DNA of 64,000 nt, from contig DASWIP010000080.1 in assembly GCA_036397635.1 (NCBI GenBank), positions 1 to 64,000 on the forward strand, written 5' to 3'. Below the pieces are notes generated by a model that did no database searches, was not told the DNA's origin, and worked only from the letters and a program-made list of their open reading frames with translations. Positions 7,903 through 15,938 of the stretch are shown piece by piece. This stretch comes from DASWIP01 sp036397635. GTDB taxonomy: Bacteria; Actinomycetota; AC-67. The position numbers and the translations under genes are program-made. Position 1 is the first letter of the stretch. Each line of letters begins with the position of its first letter.

Positions 7903-9330
7903 CTAGTGTGACACGCGTCCGACCGCATGGTCGAACGAGCGTTGCGCGAACGACGGATCGGACTCCGGCGCGTCGGAGCGCAGGTGCACGCCCCGGCTCT
8001 CGGCGCGCGCGAGCGCGGCGCGCGCGATCATCAGGCTCAGGTTCCGGTGCGGCGTCGGCGCGAGCGCGTCCAGACGCGCGATCGCCGTGGTCAGACCGTC
8101 GGCGTCGCGGATCGGGCCGACCTGCTCCCACATGATGCGCGGGATCTCCGGATCGACCGGCAGCCACTCGATGATCTGCATGGTGAACATCAGGTCGGTG
8201 GGCGGGAGCTGCTCGGCCATCGCGCGCGCGCCCACCCGCCGGCCGGCCACGACCGTCTCGAGCAGCGAGTTGCCTGCCATCCGGTTCGCGCCGTGCATCC
8301 CCGTGGCTGCGCACTCGCCAGCGGCGAACAGTCCCGCGATGCTGGTTGCGCCGTGGGCGTCCGCGGCGACCCCGCCGATGAAGTAGTGCGCCGCGGGAGC
8401 CACCGGGACCGGCCCGTCCGCCGGGTCGATGCCGTGGCGCGCGAGCCCGGCGACGACGGTCGGGAAGCGCTGCTCGAGATGCCGAACCGGCCGGAGATCC
8501 AAGGAGACCGGCGCGCGCGCGAGGATCGCGGCGGTCACCACGTGACGCGGCGCGAGCTCCTCCACGAACCGCTCGCCGCGCGCGTCGACCATCAGCGCGC
8601 CGTCGCCGCGCAGCGCCTCGGTCAGCAGCACGCGCTGTCCCTCACCGGCATCGAGCGCAGTCGGATGGAACTGCATGAACTCCAGATCGGCGACCTGCGC
8701 GCCGGCGCGCGCCGCCAGCCAGACCCCATCGCCGGTCGCGCCGAGCGCGTTGGTGGTCCTGCCCCACAGCCCGCCGGCCCCACCGGTGGCCAGAAGCGTC
8801 GCTCGCCCCAGGAAGATCCCGTGCGAGGTTCGCACGCCGACGCACCGGCCCTCGGACACGATCAACGCGACCGCGGGATCGGTGACGCGCTCGACGTTGC
8901 GTGCGCGGACTGCCTCGCGCAGGGCGCGCACGATCTCGGCTCCGGTCGCATCGCGCCAATGGACGCTGCGGGCGACGCGCTGGCCGCCTTCGCGCGCGAG
9001 GTCAAGCGCCCCGGTGCCGTCGTGGTCGAAGTCGCATCCGAGCGAGGTAAGCCACGCCACCACCCCTGGTCCGGCAGAGCAGATATCGCGCACGGTCGGC
9101 TCGTCGCACAGCCCCGCGCCCGCTGCGATCGTGTCGGCCGCGTGCAGCGCGGGCGAGTCGGCCACCGCGACGGCGGCGGCCATCCCTCCCTGCGCGAGCG
9201 GCGAGGATCCCGCGCCGGCCTCGCCTTTGTCGATCACCACGATGCGCGCGCCGTCGGGGGCCGCCAGCGCGGCGCAGAGCCCGGCGATGCCGCCGCCGAC
9301 GATGACCAGGTCGTACGTGCCCTCGCCCAC
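7903..9330 (-). CDS. nadB: L-aspartate oxidase
   Basis: 475-residue flavoprotein of the succinate dehydrogenase/NadB family, which oxidises L-aspartate to iminoaspartate in de novo NAD synthesis. The FAD dinucleotide motif VIVGGGIAG is at residues 9-17, SPLAQGG at 43-49, and the substrate-side motifs QFHPTAL and MHGANRMAGNSLLE are characteristic of NadB and differ from SdhA. The GTG start at 9330 has only a weak ribosome site. NadA and NadC, normally adjacent, are not in the window, so the gene is isolated from its pathway here. Upstream is the lipoprotein gene, 21 bases away on the same strand. Confidence 0.88.
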   Translation of the reverse strand: MGEGTYDLVIVGGGIAGLCAALAAPDGARIVVIDKGEAGAGSSPLAQGGMAAAVAVADSPALHAADTIAAGAGLCDEPTVRDICSAGPGVVAWLTSLGCDFDHDGTGALDLAREGGQRVARSVHWRDATGAEIVRALREAVRARNVERVTDPAVALIVSEGRCVGVRTSHGIFLGRATLLATGGAGGLWGRTTNALGATGDGVWLAARAGAQVADLEFMQFHPTALDAGEGQRVLLTEALRGDGALMVDARGERFVEELAPRHVVTAAILARAPVSLDLRPVRHLEQRFPTVVAGLARHGIDPADGPVPVAPAAHYFIGGVAADAHGATSIAGLFAAGECAATGMHGANRMAGNSLLETVVAGRRVGARAMAEQLPPTDLMFTMQIIEWLPVDPEIPRIMWEQVGPIRDADGLTTAIARLDALAPTPHRNLSLMIARAALARAESRGVHLRSDAPESDPSFAQRSFDHAVGRVSH

Positions 9331-9351
9331 GGCGCCGGAGCGTAGCAGCGC

Positions 9352-9894
9352 CTACGAGCCGCCGTACGTGCCGGTGAGCTGGCCGCGCGCGATCTCGCGC
9401 GAGTTGATGGCCGAGCGGACCTCTTGCGGCGAGGCGCCCTGTTCGAGGCCCAGCGTCGCGTCGAGCGCATGGACGGTGAACACGTAACGATGCGGGGCCC
9501 CCGGTGGCGGGCACGGGCCGGAGTAGCCGACCGAGCCGGCGTCGTTGGTCCCTTCCTTCGCGCCGGAGAGCGGCGGCGGGCTGCCGGTGAAGCCTTCCGC
9601 GTCCACCGGGATGTCCCAAACCGTCCAATGGATGAACGTTCCGTTCGGTGCGTCGGGATCGTCGATGACCAGCGCAAGGGACGTCGCGCGCGCCGGCACT
9701 CCCTCCCACCCGATGTCCGGCGGGATGTTGCGATCGTTGCAGGTGTAACGCACAGGGATCGGCGACTGGTCGGCGAAGGCGTTGCTCGAGACCCTCAGCG
9801 CGGCGGCCGGGTCATCCCCGGGCGGGGTTCCGTCGTCGCCGCCGCAGGCGGCGACGATCAGGGCAAGGGTCGTGAACGCGACGAGCCTTCGCAC
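9352..9894 (-). CDS. YbhB/YbcL (PEBP, Raf-kinase-inhibitor-like) lipoprotein
   Basis: 180 residues. The N terminus (VRRLVAFTTLALIVAACGG) is a lipoprotein signal with lipobox Cys about residue 18, so the protein should be anchored on the outer face of the membrane. The rest is a phosphatidylethanolamine-binding-protein fold with the ligand-site motif DDPDAPNGTFIHWTVWDIP and GYSGPCPPPG...HRYVFTVHAL. Bacterial members have no settled function. The GTG at 9894 gives a clean signal peptide; a GTG three codons earlier is possible. It starts 6 bases after the stop of the zinc-ribbon gene. Confidence 0.85.
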   Translation of the reverse strand: MRRLVAFTTLALIVAACGGDDGTPPGDDPAAALRVSSNAFADQSPIPVRYTCNDRNIPPDIGWEGVPARATSLALVIDDPDAPNGTFIHWTVWDIPVDAEGFTGSPPPLSGAKEGTNDAGSVGYSGPCPPPGAPHRYVFTVHALDATLGLEQGASPQEVRSAINSREIARGQLTGTYGGS

Positions 9895-9899
9895 GGCCG

Positions 9900-10217
9900 T
9901 CACATGCGCCAGCGCGCGCGCACCCACGTGCGGCGCCCGCAGCCGGGGCATTTCATGAAGGTGTGGTAGCGCCTGGGCAGCGTCAGGCTGATCGGCATGA
10001 CCAACCTGGGGATCTCGCGGAACCGGATCGGCGACTCCCGCTTGCACGACGAGCATTCGATCGCCAGCGTCCCGAACGGGCCCGGCCGTTGGGCAGCACC
10101 GCTGAACAGGGCGAGCTTGCCCATCGGATCCGGCTCGCGCGTCTGCCGCAGATGCTCGGCGAGCTGCTCGTCGATATACGCGTTGTCCCACTCGGTGTCG
10201 GTCGGCGGCTTGCTCAT
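9900..10217 (-). CDS. Small zinc-ribbon protein coupled to ParA
   Basis: 105 residues with two CxxC knuckles, CSSC and CPGC, about 35 residues apart, consistent with one structural zinc. I do not recognise the family. The C terminus is basic (RRTWVRARWRM), which would suit nucleic-acid contact, though this is inference. Its ATG overlaps the ParA stop codon (ATGA), so the two are very likely translated together, and this is the main hint that it works with ParA. Confidence 0.7.
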   Translation of the reverse strand: MSKPPTDTEWDNAYIDEQLAEHLRQTREPDPMGKLALFSGAAQRPGPFGTLAIECSSCKRESPIRFREIPRLVMPISLTLPRRYHTFMKCPGCGRRTWVRARWRM

Positions 10218-10963
10218 CCGATGATGCTCCTCGCGATCTCTCGGTAGGCGGTCGCGCCGGGATGGCTCGCCGCGTACCGGAGGATGCTCTTGCCTGCACG
10301 CGGCGCCTCGGCGAAGCGGATCGACTTGCGCACCGGGGGCTCGAACACCCTCATCCCGTACCGGCGTCCGACGTCTGCGAGGATCTCCCGCGAATGAGAG
10401 GTCCGCGGGTCGTACATGGTCGGGATGATGCCGCCGACGCTCAGGGTTCGATTCGTGAGGCGCCGCACGTCCTCGATCGTCTCGAGCAGCTGCCCCACCC
10501 CTCGATGCGACAGCGCCTCGCACTGCAGCGGGATGATGACTTCGTCCGCCGCCGTGAGCGCGTTGATCGTCAGCACGCCCAGCGAGGGGGGGCAGTCGAT
10601 CAGGATGACGCCGTAGTGCATCTGGACGTCCTCGAGGGCCATCCGCAGCGCGTACTCGCGTCCGGTGCGCGTGAGCAGGTACGCCTCGGCGCCGGCCAGG
10701 TCGATGTTCGACGGCACGATGTCGGCCTCGACCCCTTGGTGGATGGTCTTGCCGATCGGCGTGCGGCCGACCAACACGTCGTGGATCGTGACGTCGAGTG
10801 AATCCGGATCAAGTCCCAGCGAATACGTCAGCGATGCCTGTGGATCGAGATCGACCAGCAGCACGCGCTGGCCGACCTCCGTCATCGCCGCGCCCAACGA
10901 CACGACCGACGTGGTCTTGGCCACGCCGCCCTTCTGATTGGCGATCGCGATGGTGCGCGCCAA
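10214..10963 (-). CDS. ParA/Soj-family ATPase
   Basis: 249 residues with the deviant Walker A KGGVAKTT (residues 11-18), LVDLDPQASL (Walker A', 37-46) and LIDCPPSLG (Walker B). This is the Soj/ParA set that drives chromosome, plasmid or protein-complex positioning by ATP-dependent dimerisation on DNA. No parB, parS, rsmG or scpA lies beside it, so it is an orphan ParA and not the chromosomal parAB pair. TTG is the start, preceded by AGGGGGAT. It heads the minus-strand run parA, zinc ribbon, PEBP lipoprotein, nadB, SDR. Confidence 0.87.
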   Translation of the reverse strand: MARTIAIANQKGGVAKTTSVVSLGAAMTEVGQRVLLVDLDPQASLTYSLGLDPDSLDVTIHDVLVGRTPIGKTIHQGVEADIVPSNIDLAGAEAYLLTRTGREYALRMALEDVQMHYGVILIDCPPSLGVLTINALTAADEVIIPLQCEALSHRGVGQLLETIEDVRRLTNRTLSVGGIIPTMYDPRTSHSREILADVGRRYGMRVFEPPVRKSIRFAEAPRAGKSILRYAASHPGATAYREIARSIIG

Positions 10964-11066
10964 GGGATCCCCCTACGTGATGTGCCGACCAGGCCTATGT
11001 TCCTCCACGAGCCGCAGACAAGCAAGCCACGGCGGCCAGAGTGCGAGATCCGCGCAGGAGAAACGC

Positions 11067-11801
11067 TCAGTCGTCGAGGGGGCAGACCAGCACGCGCGAG
11101 GGAACGAACACACACAGATGCGCGCGCTCGATGTCCGCTTCGAGCACCAGCGACGCATCCAGCAGCCCGCCGCCGAACCCGAACTCGATCCTCGAGTCGG
11201 TCCGCCAGCACGATGCGACCACCCTGGTGTCAGCCTCGTCACGTGATGCCACCGAGCCTGCGCGCGCGGTGATGCGCTCGCGACCCTCCACGGTCGTGCC
11301 GGCATCGGCATCCACCAGGTCGGGGGTGGCTTCGCTCCGCCAGTCGACGGAGAAGTGACACTGCTCGCCGGTCTGCTCGTCGATCAGCGTCGCCTCGAGC
11401 AGCGCGGTGCTGGCGAGCGGATCCATGACGAACAGCGCATGCTGGGGATCGGCGGGAAGCACGAACGAGCCCCGCCACTCGTGACCCGGGTCACATCCGT
11501 CCCCGTCGCAGACGGCGCCCCGGGCGACCACCTCCAGGACTCCGGCGGCGGCTGCTTCTTGCCGCTGCTCGGCCACGAGGCCGGCCGCGCGCGTGCGCTG
11601 CACGACCTCGATCGCGTAGCTCCCGAGCCAGACCGCGGAGGCGCGCTGCTCGAGCAGCACCCCGGCACTCGCGGTCACGACCGAGTTGCCGCTGCCGTTC
11701 CCGCTGTGCCACGCGACCGCACTGAGCATCGGTCCCGCCGCGCCCAGCACGGCGCCGGCGAGCAGCCCCGCGACCATCCTGATCCGACCGCTCCGCATCA
11801 T
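11067..11801 (-). CDS. Secreted protein of an unnamed paralogous family (member 1)
   Basis: 244 residues with an N-terminal signal sequence or anchor (residues 9-30). I do not recognise the family, but it shares a pattern with two genes 2.6-4 kb away: R.SA.W...Y..EV.ERT near residue 55, CDGDGC then WRGS around 100, CHFSVDW about 155, and SCWRT with an EF.G motif near the end. The four shared Cys suggest two disulfides. The ATG at 11801 follows GGGAGGGAC and overlaps the stop of the O-antigen-ligase-like gene by four bases. An extra Cys-containing tail (LCVFVPSRVLVCPLDD) is unique to this member. Confidence 0.72.
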   Translation of the reverse strand: MMRSGRIRMVAGLLAGAVLGAAGPMLSAVAWHSGNGSGNSVVTASAGVLLEQRASAVWLGSYAIEVVQRTRAAGLVAEQRQEAAAAGVLEVVARGAVCDGDGCDPGHEWRGSFVLPADPQHALFVMDPLASTALLEATLIDEQTGEQCHFSVDWRSEATPDLVDADAGTTVEGRERITARAGSVASRDEADTRVVASCWRTDSRIEFGFGGGLLDASLVLEADIERAHLCVFVPSRVLVCPLDD

Positions 11802-13102
11802 CGTTCGGTCCCTCCCGCCGTGGCGATCGCGACCAGCACGAACGCGATCGCCACCAACACCGGCACGTGCCAGACGAAATCCACCGCGGCATGGGCCGCG
11901 AAGCCGGCCAGACCCGCGACCGCGGCGGTGCGCACGATCCCGCGGCCTCGGGCGCGCCGCCGGATCGCGCGCGCGATCAACGCCAGCCCCGCGAGCAGCG
12001 CTGCGGCCCCCACCACACCGGCCTCCGAGAACCACTGAAGGTACTCGTTGTGCGCGTAGCGGGTCAGGACGAGTTGCTCGCCGGCAGGCGCGATCAGCGT
12101 GTAAGAGCCGGGACCGGTTCCGAACCACGGTCGTTCGAGGGCCGCGTCGATCGTGTGAGACCACACGCGCCCGCGATCGGTGCTGGAGACGGTGAAGCGC
12201 GCGCCCAGCGGCGTGGTTGCGAGCAGCGCCGCCGTCGCGGCGAGCGCAAGCGCGATGCTCGCCGTCATCCAGCGCCGCGACGGCATCCACGGGCCGCCGA
12301 TGCCGATCACGACCGCGAGCCCCAGCCCCGCGGTCGTAACGGGCCCAGACCACGACCAGCCTAACGTCGCGGGAACCACGGCGAGCGCGCCGAACGTGAT
12401 CGCGACGACGGGACGCGCGACGTCGGCGATCCGGATCACGCGCGCTCTCAGCATCCACACGACCGTGACGGCCGCCGCCAGGTATCCGCCGCGCGACAAC
12501 GTCGCGAGCAGCGCGACCCCGACGATCACCAACATCGCGCGCGCGATGGGCGTCCGACGCCATGCCGCGGACGCGATCGCGGGCCCGAGGCTCAGCGCGA
12601 GCAGCGATGCGGCGGCGTTCTGATAGGTCAGCGTGGACGCCAAGCGCCAGGTGTCCGCGCGCAGCGCGAGCGGCTCGACGTGCCACGCGACGCCGGCCAG
12701 CCCGAGGATGCCGACGATCGCGCCGACGGCGGAGACCGCTTCGATCACCGCGACGGTGCCTTCGGCGGCGACCACACGCCGCGCGAGCGCGTATGCGCTC
12801 GCGCCTGCGACCAGGATCAGCACGGGACCGGCGGCATCGGCGTCCGTGCCGGTCGCGAGAGCGCTGACGCCGAGGCCGCCCGCCACGACCGCGATGCCGA
12901 GGCCGACCCCGCGCTCAGGCAGCCACCTGCCGGAAACCAGCGCGAGCACAGCCAGGATCACCGCGACGAGCGCGCGCTGCTCGGGCCAGTAGCCGCCCTG
13001 GAGCAGAGCCGCGCCGGCGAGCGCGAACGCGAGCCCGGGGAGCGCGAGGGAAGCGCGCGACGAGCGCGCCCTGTGTCCGATGACCGCAGATCCCACCGTC
13101 AT
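11798..13102 (-). CDS. O-antigen ligase/Wzy-type polytopic membrane protein
   Basis: 434 residues with about ten to twelve hydrophobic spans. The C-terminal half carries the Wzy_C/WaaL pattern DRGRVW...GTGPGSY...YAHNEYLQWFSEAG, including the long extracytoplasmic loop before the HNEYLQ motif. Relatives polymerise or transfer lipid-linked glycans on the outer face of the membrane, or glycosylate pilin and other proteins. No glycosyltransferases or flippase are nearby, so a protein O-oligosaccharyltransferase role is as likely as polysaccharide assembly. The ATG at 13102 is preceded by a poor ribosome site. It is translationally coupled to secreted family member 1. Confidence 0.8.
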   Translation of the reverse strand: MTVGSAVIGHRARSSRASLALPGLAFALAGAALLQGGYWPEQRALVAVILAVLALVSGRWLPERGVGLGIAVVAGGLGVSALATGTDADAAGPVLILVAGASAYALARRVVAAEGTVAVIEAVSAVGAIVGILGLAGVAWHVEPLALRADTWRLASTLTYQNAAASLLALSLGPAIASAAWRRTPIARAMLVIVGVALLATLSRGGYLAAAVTVVWMLRARVIRIADVARPVVAITFGALAVVPATLGWSWSGPVTTAGLGLAVVIGIGGPWMPSRRWMTASIALALAATAALLATTPLGARFTVSSTDRGRVWSHTIDAALERPWFGTGPGSYTLIAPAGEQLVLTRYAHNEYLQWFSEAGVVGAAALLAGLALIARAIRRRARGRGIVRTAAVAGLAGFAAHAAVDFVWHVPVLVAIAFVLVAIATAGGTER

Positions 13103-13212
13103 GGTCGATCCATTCGTCGATGGGGGCGTGCGCGCCTCCGATCTGGTTCTCCCTTTTCCGGATCGTCCACCGGGCAGGGACGGCCGCGCAGTTCGTCGAA
13201 GTCTGCCGATGC

Positions 13213-14403
13213 ATGAGGACCCCGTCGCGCGTCGTCGGACTGCTGGCCTGCCTGCTTGCCTCGGCCACCCCGAGCGCGACCGCGGCCGACGCCTGGGTCG
13301 GCGTCTACGACCGTGGCTTCGAGATCTGGAGCAACGTTCCGGCCGGCGCGACGGTTCATTTCGGCTGGTCGGACGCGAACCGCGATCCCCACACGGTGAC
13401 CTCTTACGACGGGCAGCCGTTCGACTCAGGGCTCCGCATGAGCGGTGGGTTCGAGGTCCTCTTCGACGGCGCGCCAACCTGGTTCCGTTGCGAACTGCAT
13501 TCGACCCTCGACGAGGCGGGCCGGTGCGATGGCATGTGCGGGTTCATCACCGACGACCGGACCGTGCCGTCGGCGCCGGTCGTGACCTCCCCGTCGCCCG
13601 GTCAGGTCCTGGATTCCACGAGCGTGCTGCTCGCCGGAACCGCGGACGGAGATGTCCGCTGGATCAGTTACCGGGAGAGTGAGGAAGGCGATGCGTGGAT
13701 CGCGGTCACAGAGGGCCGCTGGGCCAGCGTCCGTTCGTTCCTGCCGGGGGACCACACGGTCGAGTTCCGAGCACACGACCTCGCCGGGCATCGGAGCGAA
13801 CCTGTGACGATCAGCTTCACGATCGCCGACGACATCGCGCCCGCAGCGCCGGTGTTCCTCGAGCCGGCGGACGGCGCGATCGTCGCGTCGCCCTACGTCG
13901 CGGCCGTTGCGGTGGACGAGGACACCGCGTACGTCTCGTTCGTCTCCCAGGACGCGATGGTGGACCGAACCGTCGAGGTGATGGACGGTACCGCGACCAC
14001 CAAGATCTTCGCCCCGCAGGGCATCCATCAGCTCACCGCCGTCGCGGTCGATGAGACCGAGAACCGAAGCGAGAGCACGAGCATCGACTTGACCGTCGAT
14101 ACGCGTGCCCCCACGGTTCAGATCGAGCAGCCGCAGGTGGTCAGCGTGTCACACGGACCCCCGCTGATCGTCGGGGTCGCCGCCGACGACCATGCGGTCG
14201 CATCGGTCGCGGTCATGGTCATCGATCGTCTCCGCGCCACCATCGAGGAGCTGCCTGCGAGCTGCTCTGGGTGCGGGACGCCGAACGTGAGCTGGGAGCT
14301 GCGCGCGCCCCTGGCACCCGGGCGCTACGAGCTGCGCGCGATCGCGACCGACCTCGCCGGCTACCGGACGGAGACGAGCACCATCCACGTCGTGGTGATC
14401 TGA
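13213..14403 (+). CDS. Secreted cupredoxin with C-terminal Ig-like domains (copy 1)
   Basis: 396 residues. A signal peptide (to about ATAADA, residue 26) is followed by a plastocyanin-type domain with candidate copper ligands: His in RDPHTV, Cys and His in FRCELHS, and Met in RCDGMCGF. Then come about three bacterial Ig-like units (VPSAPVVTSPSPG, IAPAAPVFLEPADG, RAPTVQIEQP). The Met ligand lies between two Cys (CDGMC), further from the His than in plastocyanin. The substrate or electron partner is unknown. The gene is divergent from the O-antigen-ligase-like gene, and its ribosome site is weak. A second copy lies at 18512. Confidence 0.8.
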   Translation: MRTPSRVVGLLACLLASATPSATAADAWVGVYDRGFEIWSNVPAGATVHFGWSDANRDPHTVTSYDGQPFDSGLRMSGGFEVLFDGAPTWFRCELHSTLDEAGRCDGMCGFITDDRTVPSAPVVTSPSPGQVLDSTSVLLAGTADGDVRWISYRESEEGDAWIAVTEGRWASVRSFLPGDHTVEFRAHDLAGHRSEPVTISFTIADDIAPAAPVFLEPADGAIVASPYVAAVAVDEDTAYVSFVSQDAMVDRTVEVMDGTATTKIFAPQGIHQLTAVAVDETENRSESTSIDLTVDTRAPTVQIEQPQVVSVSHGPPLIVGVAADDHAVASVAVMVIDRLRATIEELPASCSGCGTPNVSWELRAPLAPGRYELRAIATDLAGYRTETSTIHVVVI

Positions 14404-14416
14404 CCCGGCGCGCCGC

Positions 14417-15028
14417 TCAGGACGCGAGGATCATCAGGGTGTGGTTCGCTCCCAGCCTGCCCGGCCCCGATGAGAACTCGGGGCTCAGATCGGTCCGCCA
14501 GCAAGATGCCGTGACCGAGGCCGTTCCGGTGCTCGCGATCGCGAGACCAGCGTGTGCGCCATCGGGGGTTAGCGTCGGGTCGCTCAGCACCGGCGACGGC
14601 GCGCCATCGCCGGCCCAACGCACCGTGAACAGGCACGGGTTGTCGCCATCGGCGTCACGCAACCATCCGGACAACGTCGCGGTTCTCATCGCGGGATCGG
14701 CGTGGAAGGCAACCCCGTTGGTCCGCGATGAGCCGAGTGTTGCCATCCAGGTCTGACCTCGCTCGCACGTGACCAGGTCCTCGTCACAGAGCTCGACGGC
14801 CGCGGCCACCTCCCCGGAGACCGTGCGCTGCGCCTGCAAGCCGCTCCCCACCGAAGCATCGGTGGCCGAGCGCTCGGTGACCTCAACCACGTAGCGGACG
14901 CGCTCCAGTAGGATCCACGACGCACTCGCCGTGCGCTCGGAAGCCTGGATCGCGTCCCTCGTAGTGGCCGGCGCCCCGATCGGAACGACCATCGACAGCA
15001 CTGCGATTCCGCTCAGCCATCGCTTCAT
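14417..15028 (-). CDS. Secreted protein of an unnamed paralogous family (member 2)
   Basis: 203 residues with a signal peptide (MKRWLSGIAVLSMVV). It shares the family layout: RTASASWILLERVRYVVEVTERS at residues 32-54, CDEDLVTC then WMATL, CLFTVRW, and SCWRTDLSPEFSSG near the C terminus. No catalytic motif is visible, and a small beta-rich extracellular domain is the likeliest reading. It is the second of two members in tandem (behind 15749), 88 bases apart. The ribosome site before the ATG is weak. Convergent with the cupredoxin gene, 13 bases away. Confidence 0.7.
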   Translation of the reverse strand: MKRWLSGIAVLSMVVPIGAPATTRDAIQASERTASASWILLERVRYVVEVTERSATDASVGSGLQAQRTVSGEVAAAVELCDEDLVTCERGQTWMATLGSSRTNGVAFHADPAMRTATLSGWLRDADGDNPCLFTVRWAGDGAPSPVLSDPTLTPDGAHAGLAIASTGTASVTASCWRTDLSPEFSSGPGRLGANHTLMILAS

Positions 15029-15116
15029 ATGGGTGCGATTCGCTGCTCGCGCCCGCACCCCTGCCGTGTGGTTCCGTTTCGTCCGTTCTCCGCGCCCCGG
15101 GGCCCCCGAGCCGCTG

Positions 15117-15749
15117 CTACGCCCCGGTCGTGAAGACGCTGCCGCTCCCGCTCGCGAACTCCTTCTGGTTGTACGGGGTCGGCCAGCATGCGGGCGCGGC
15201 GACGTTGGCACGATCGACGCGGCGGAGCGTCCGGGGCTCACCCGTGACGGCCACGCGATCGGTCCCCTCGAACGATCCGGCTCCCAAGCCGGTCACCAGG
15301 GCCGGGGCCTGGGCGCTTCCGGCCCACTGAACGTCGAAGCGGCACGCTGTGCCGGTCCCCTCTTCGTACAAGGTCCCGCTGAAGGCGGCGGCGCGGCCGA
15401 GCGCGTCGAAGGTCACGACCGAGCGCTCCGAGCCTTCCACGGTCAGATCTCCCCGCCACGTCACGGTCGGCGTGCACCTGCCTGCGTCGCAGGACGCCTT
15501 CCAAGCGACGGCGTAGCCTCGCAGCTCGACGGGCTCGCCGTCGGATCCCGCGATCGTCTGCTCGATGATCTCGAACCGGTACGAACCATCCATCCAGGAG
15601 GCGCTCGCGCCGCGCTCGGTCAGGACCTGCTGGGCTCCCAGAACCGATGCGTCCTCGCGCTCGGCGACCGCCTTGAATACGGGCACGAGCGCCGCTGCGA
15701 TCAACCCGAGAACCACCAAAGCTGCTACTCGTCCGTATGTGCCGGTCAT
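15117..15749 (-). CDS. Secreted protein of an unnamed paralogous family (member 3)
   Basis: 210 residues. The N-terminal hydrophobic stretch (residues 7-25) has no clear cleavage site, so it may be an anchor. Shared blocks are RGASASWMDGSYRFEIIEQT, CDAGRCTPTVTWRGDL, TACRFDVQWAG and APACWPTPYNQKEFASGSG. Here the usual CWRT is CWPT. GGAGGAGCC gives a strong ribosome site before the ATG at 15749; an ATG eight codons earlier has none. It probably forms a transcription unit with member 2 downstream. Confidence 0.72.
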   Translation of the reverse strand: MTGTYGRVAALVVLGLIAAALVPVFKAVAEREDASVLGAQQVLTERGASASWMDGSYRFEIIEQTIAGSDGEPVELRGYAVAWKASCDAGRCTPTVTWRGDLTVEGSERSVVTFDALGRAAAFSGTLYEEGTGTACRFDVQWAGSAQAPALVTGLGAGSFEGTDRVAVTGEPRTLRRVDRANVAAPACWPTPYNQKEFASGSGSVFTTGA

Positions 15750-15938
15750 GGCTCCTCCTTCGTTCACGACCACAGTGCGTCACCAACCCCTGTCGAATCA
15801 ACGGCAAAGACGGGCTATAGGGAATGGTCACTTCCGTTTCATCCGGGTATCTCGAGCACGCAACGTGACCGTCCGATGGCGGAGATGTCCGGAGATATGC
15901 GGAAAGTCCCTGCTGCCGCGTCTAGAAGAGCGGAGGCG

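Noticed and set aside
11867..12364. Plus-strand frames over the O-antigen-ligase-like gene
   Set aside because: Antisense low-complexity Arg-rich readings with no support.
14417..15241. Longer start for secreted family member 2
   Set aside because: The upstream extension is Arg/Ser-rich without pattern and would hide the signal peptide; the ATG at 15028 places it correctly.
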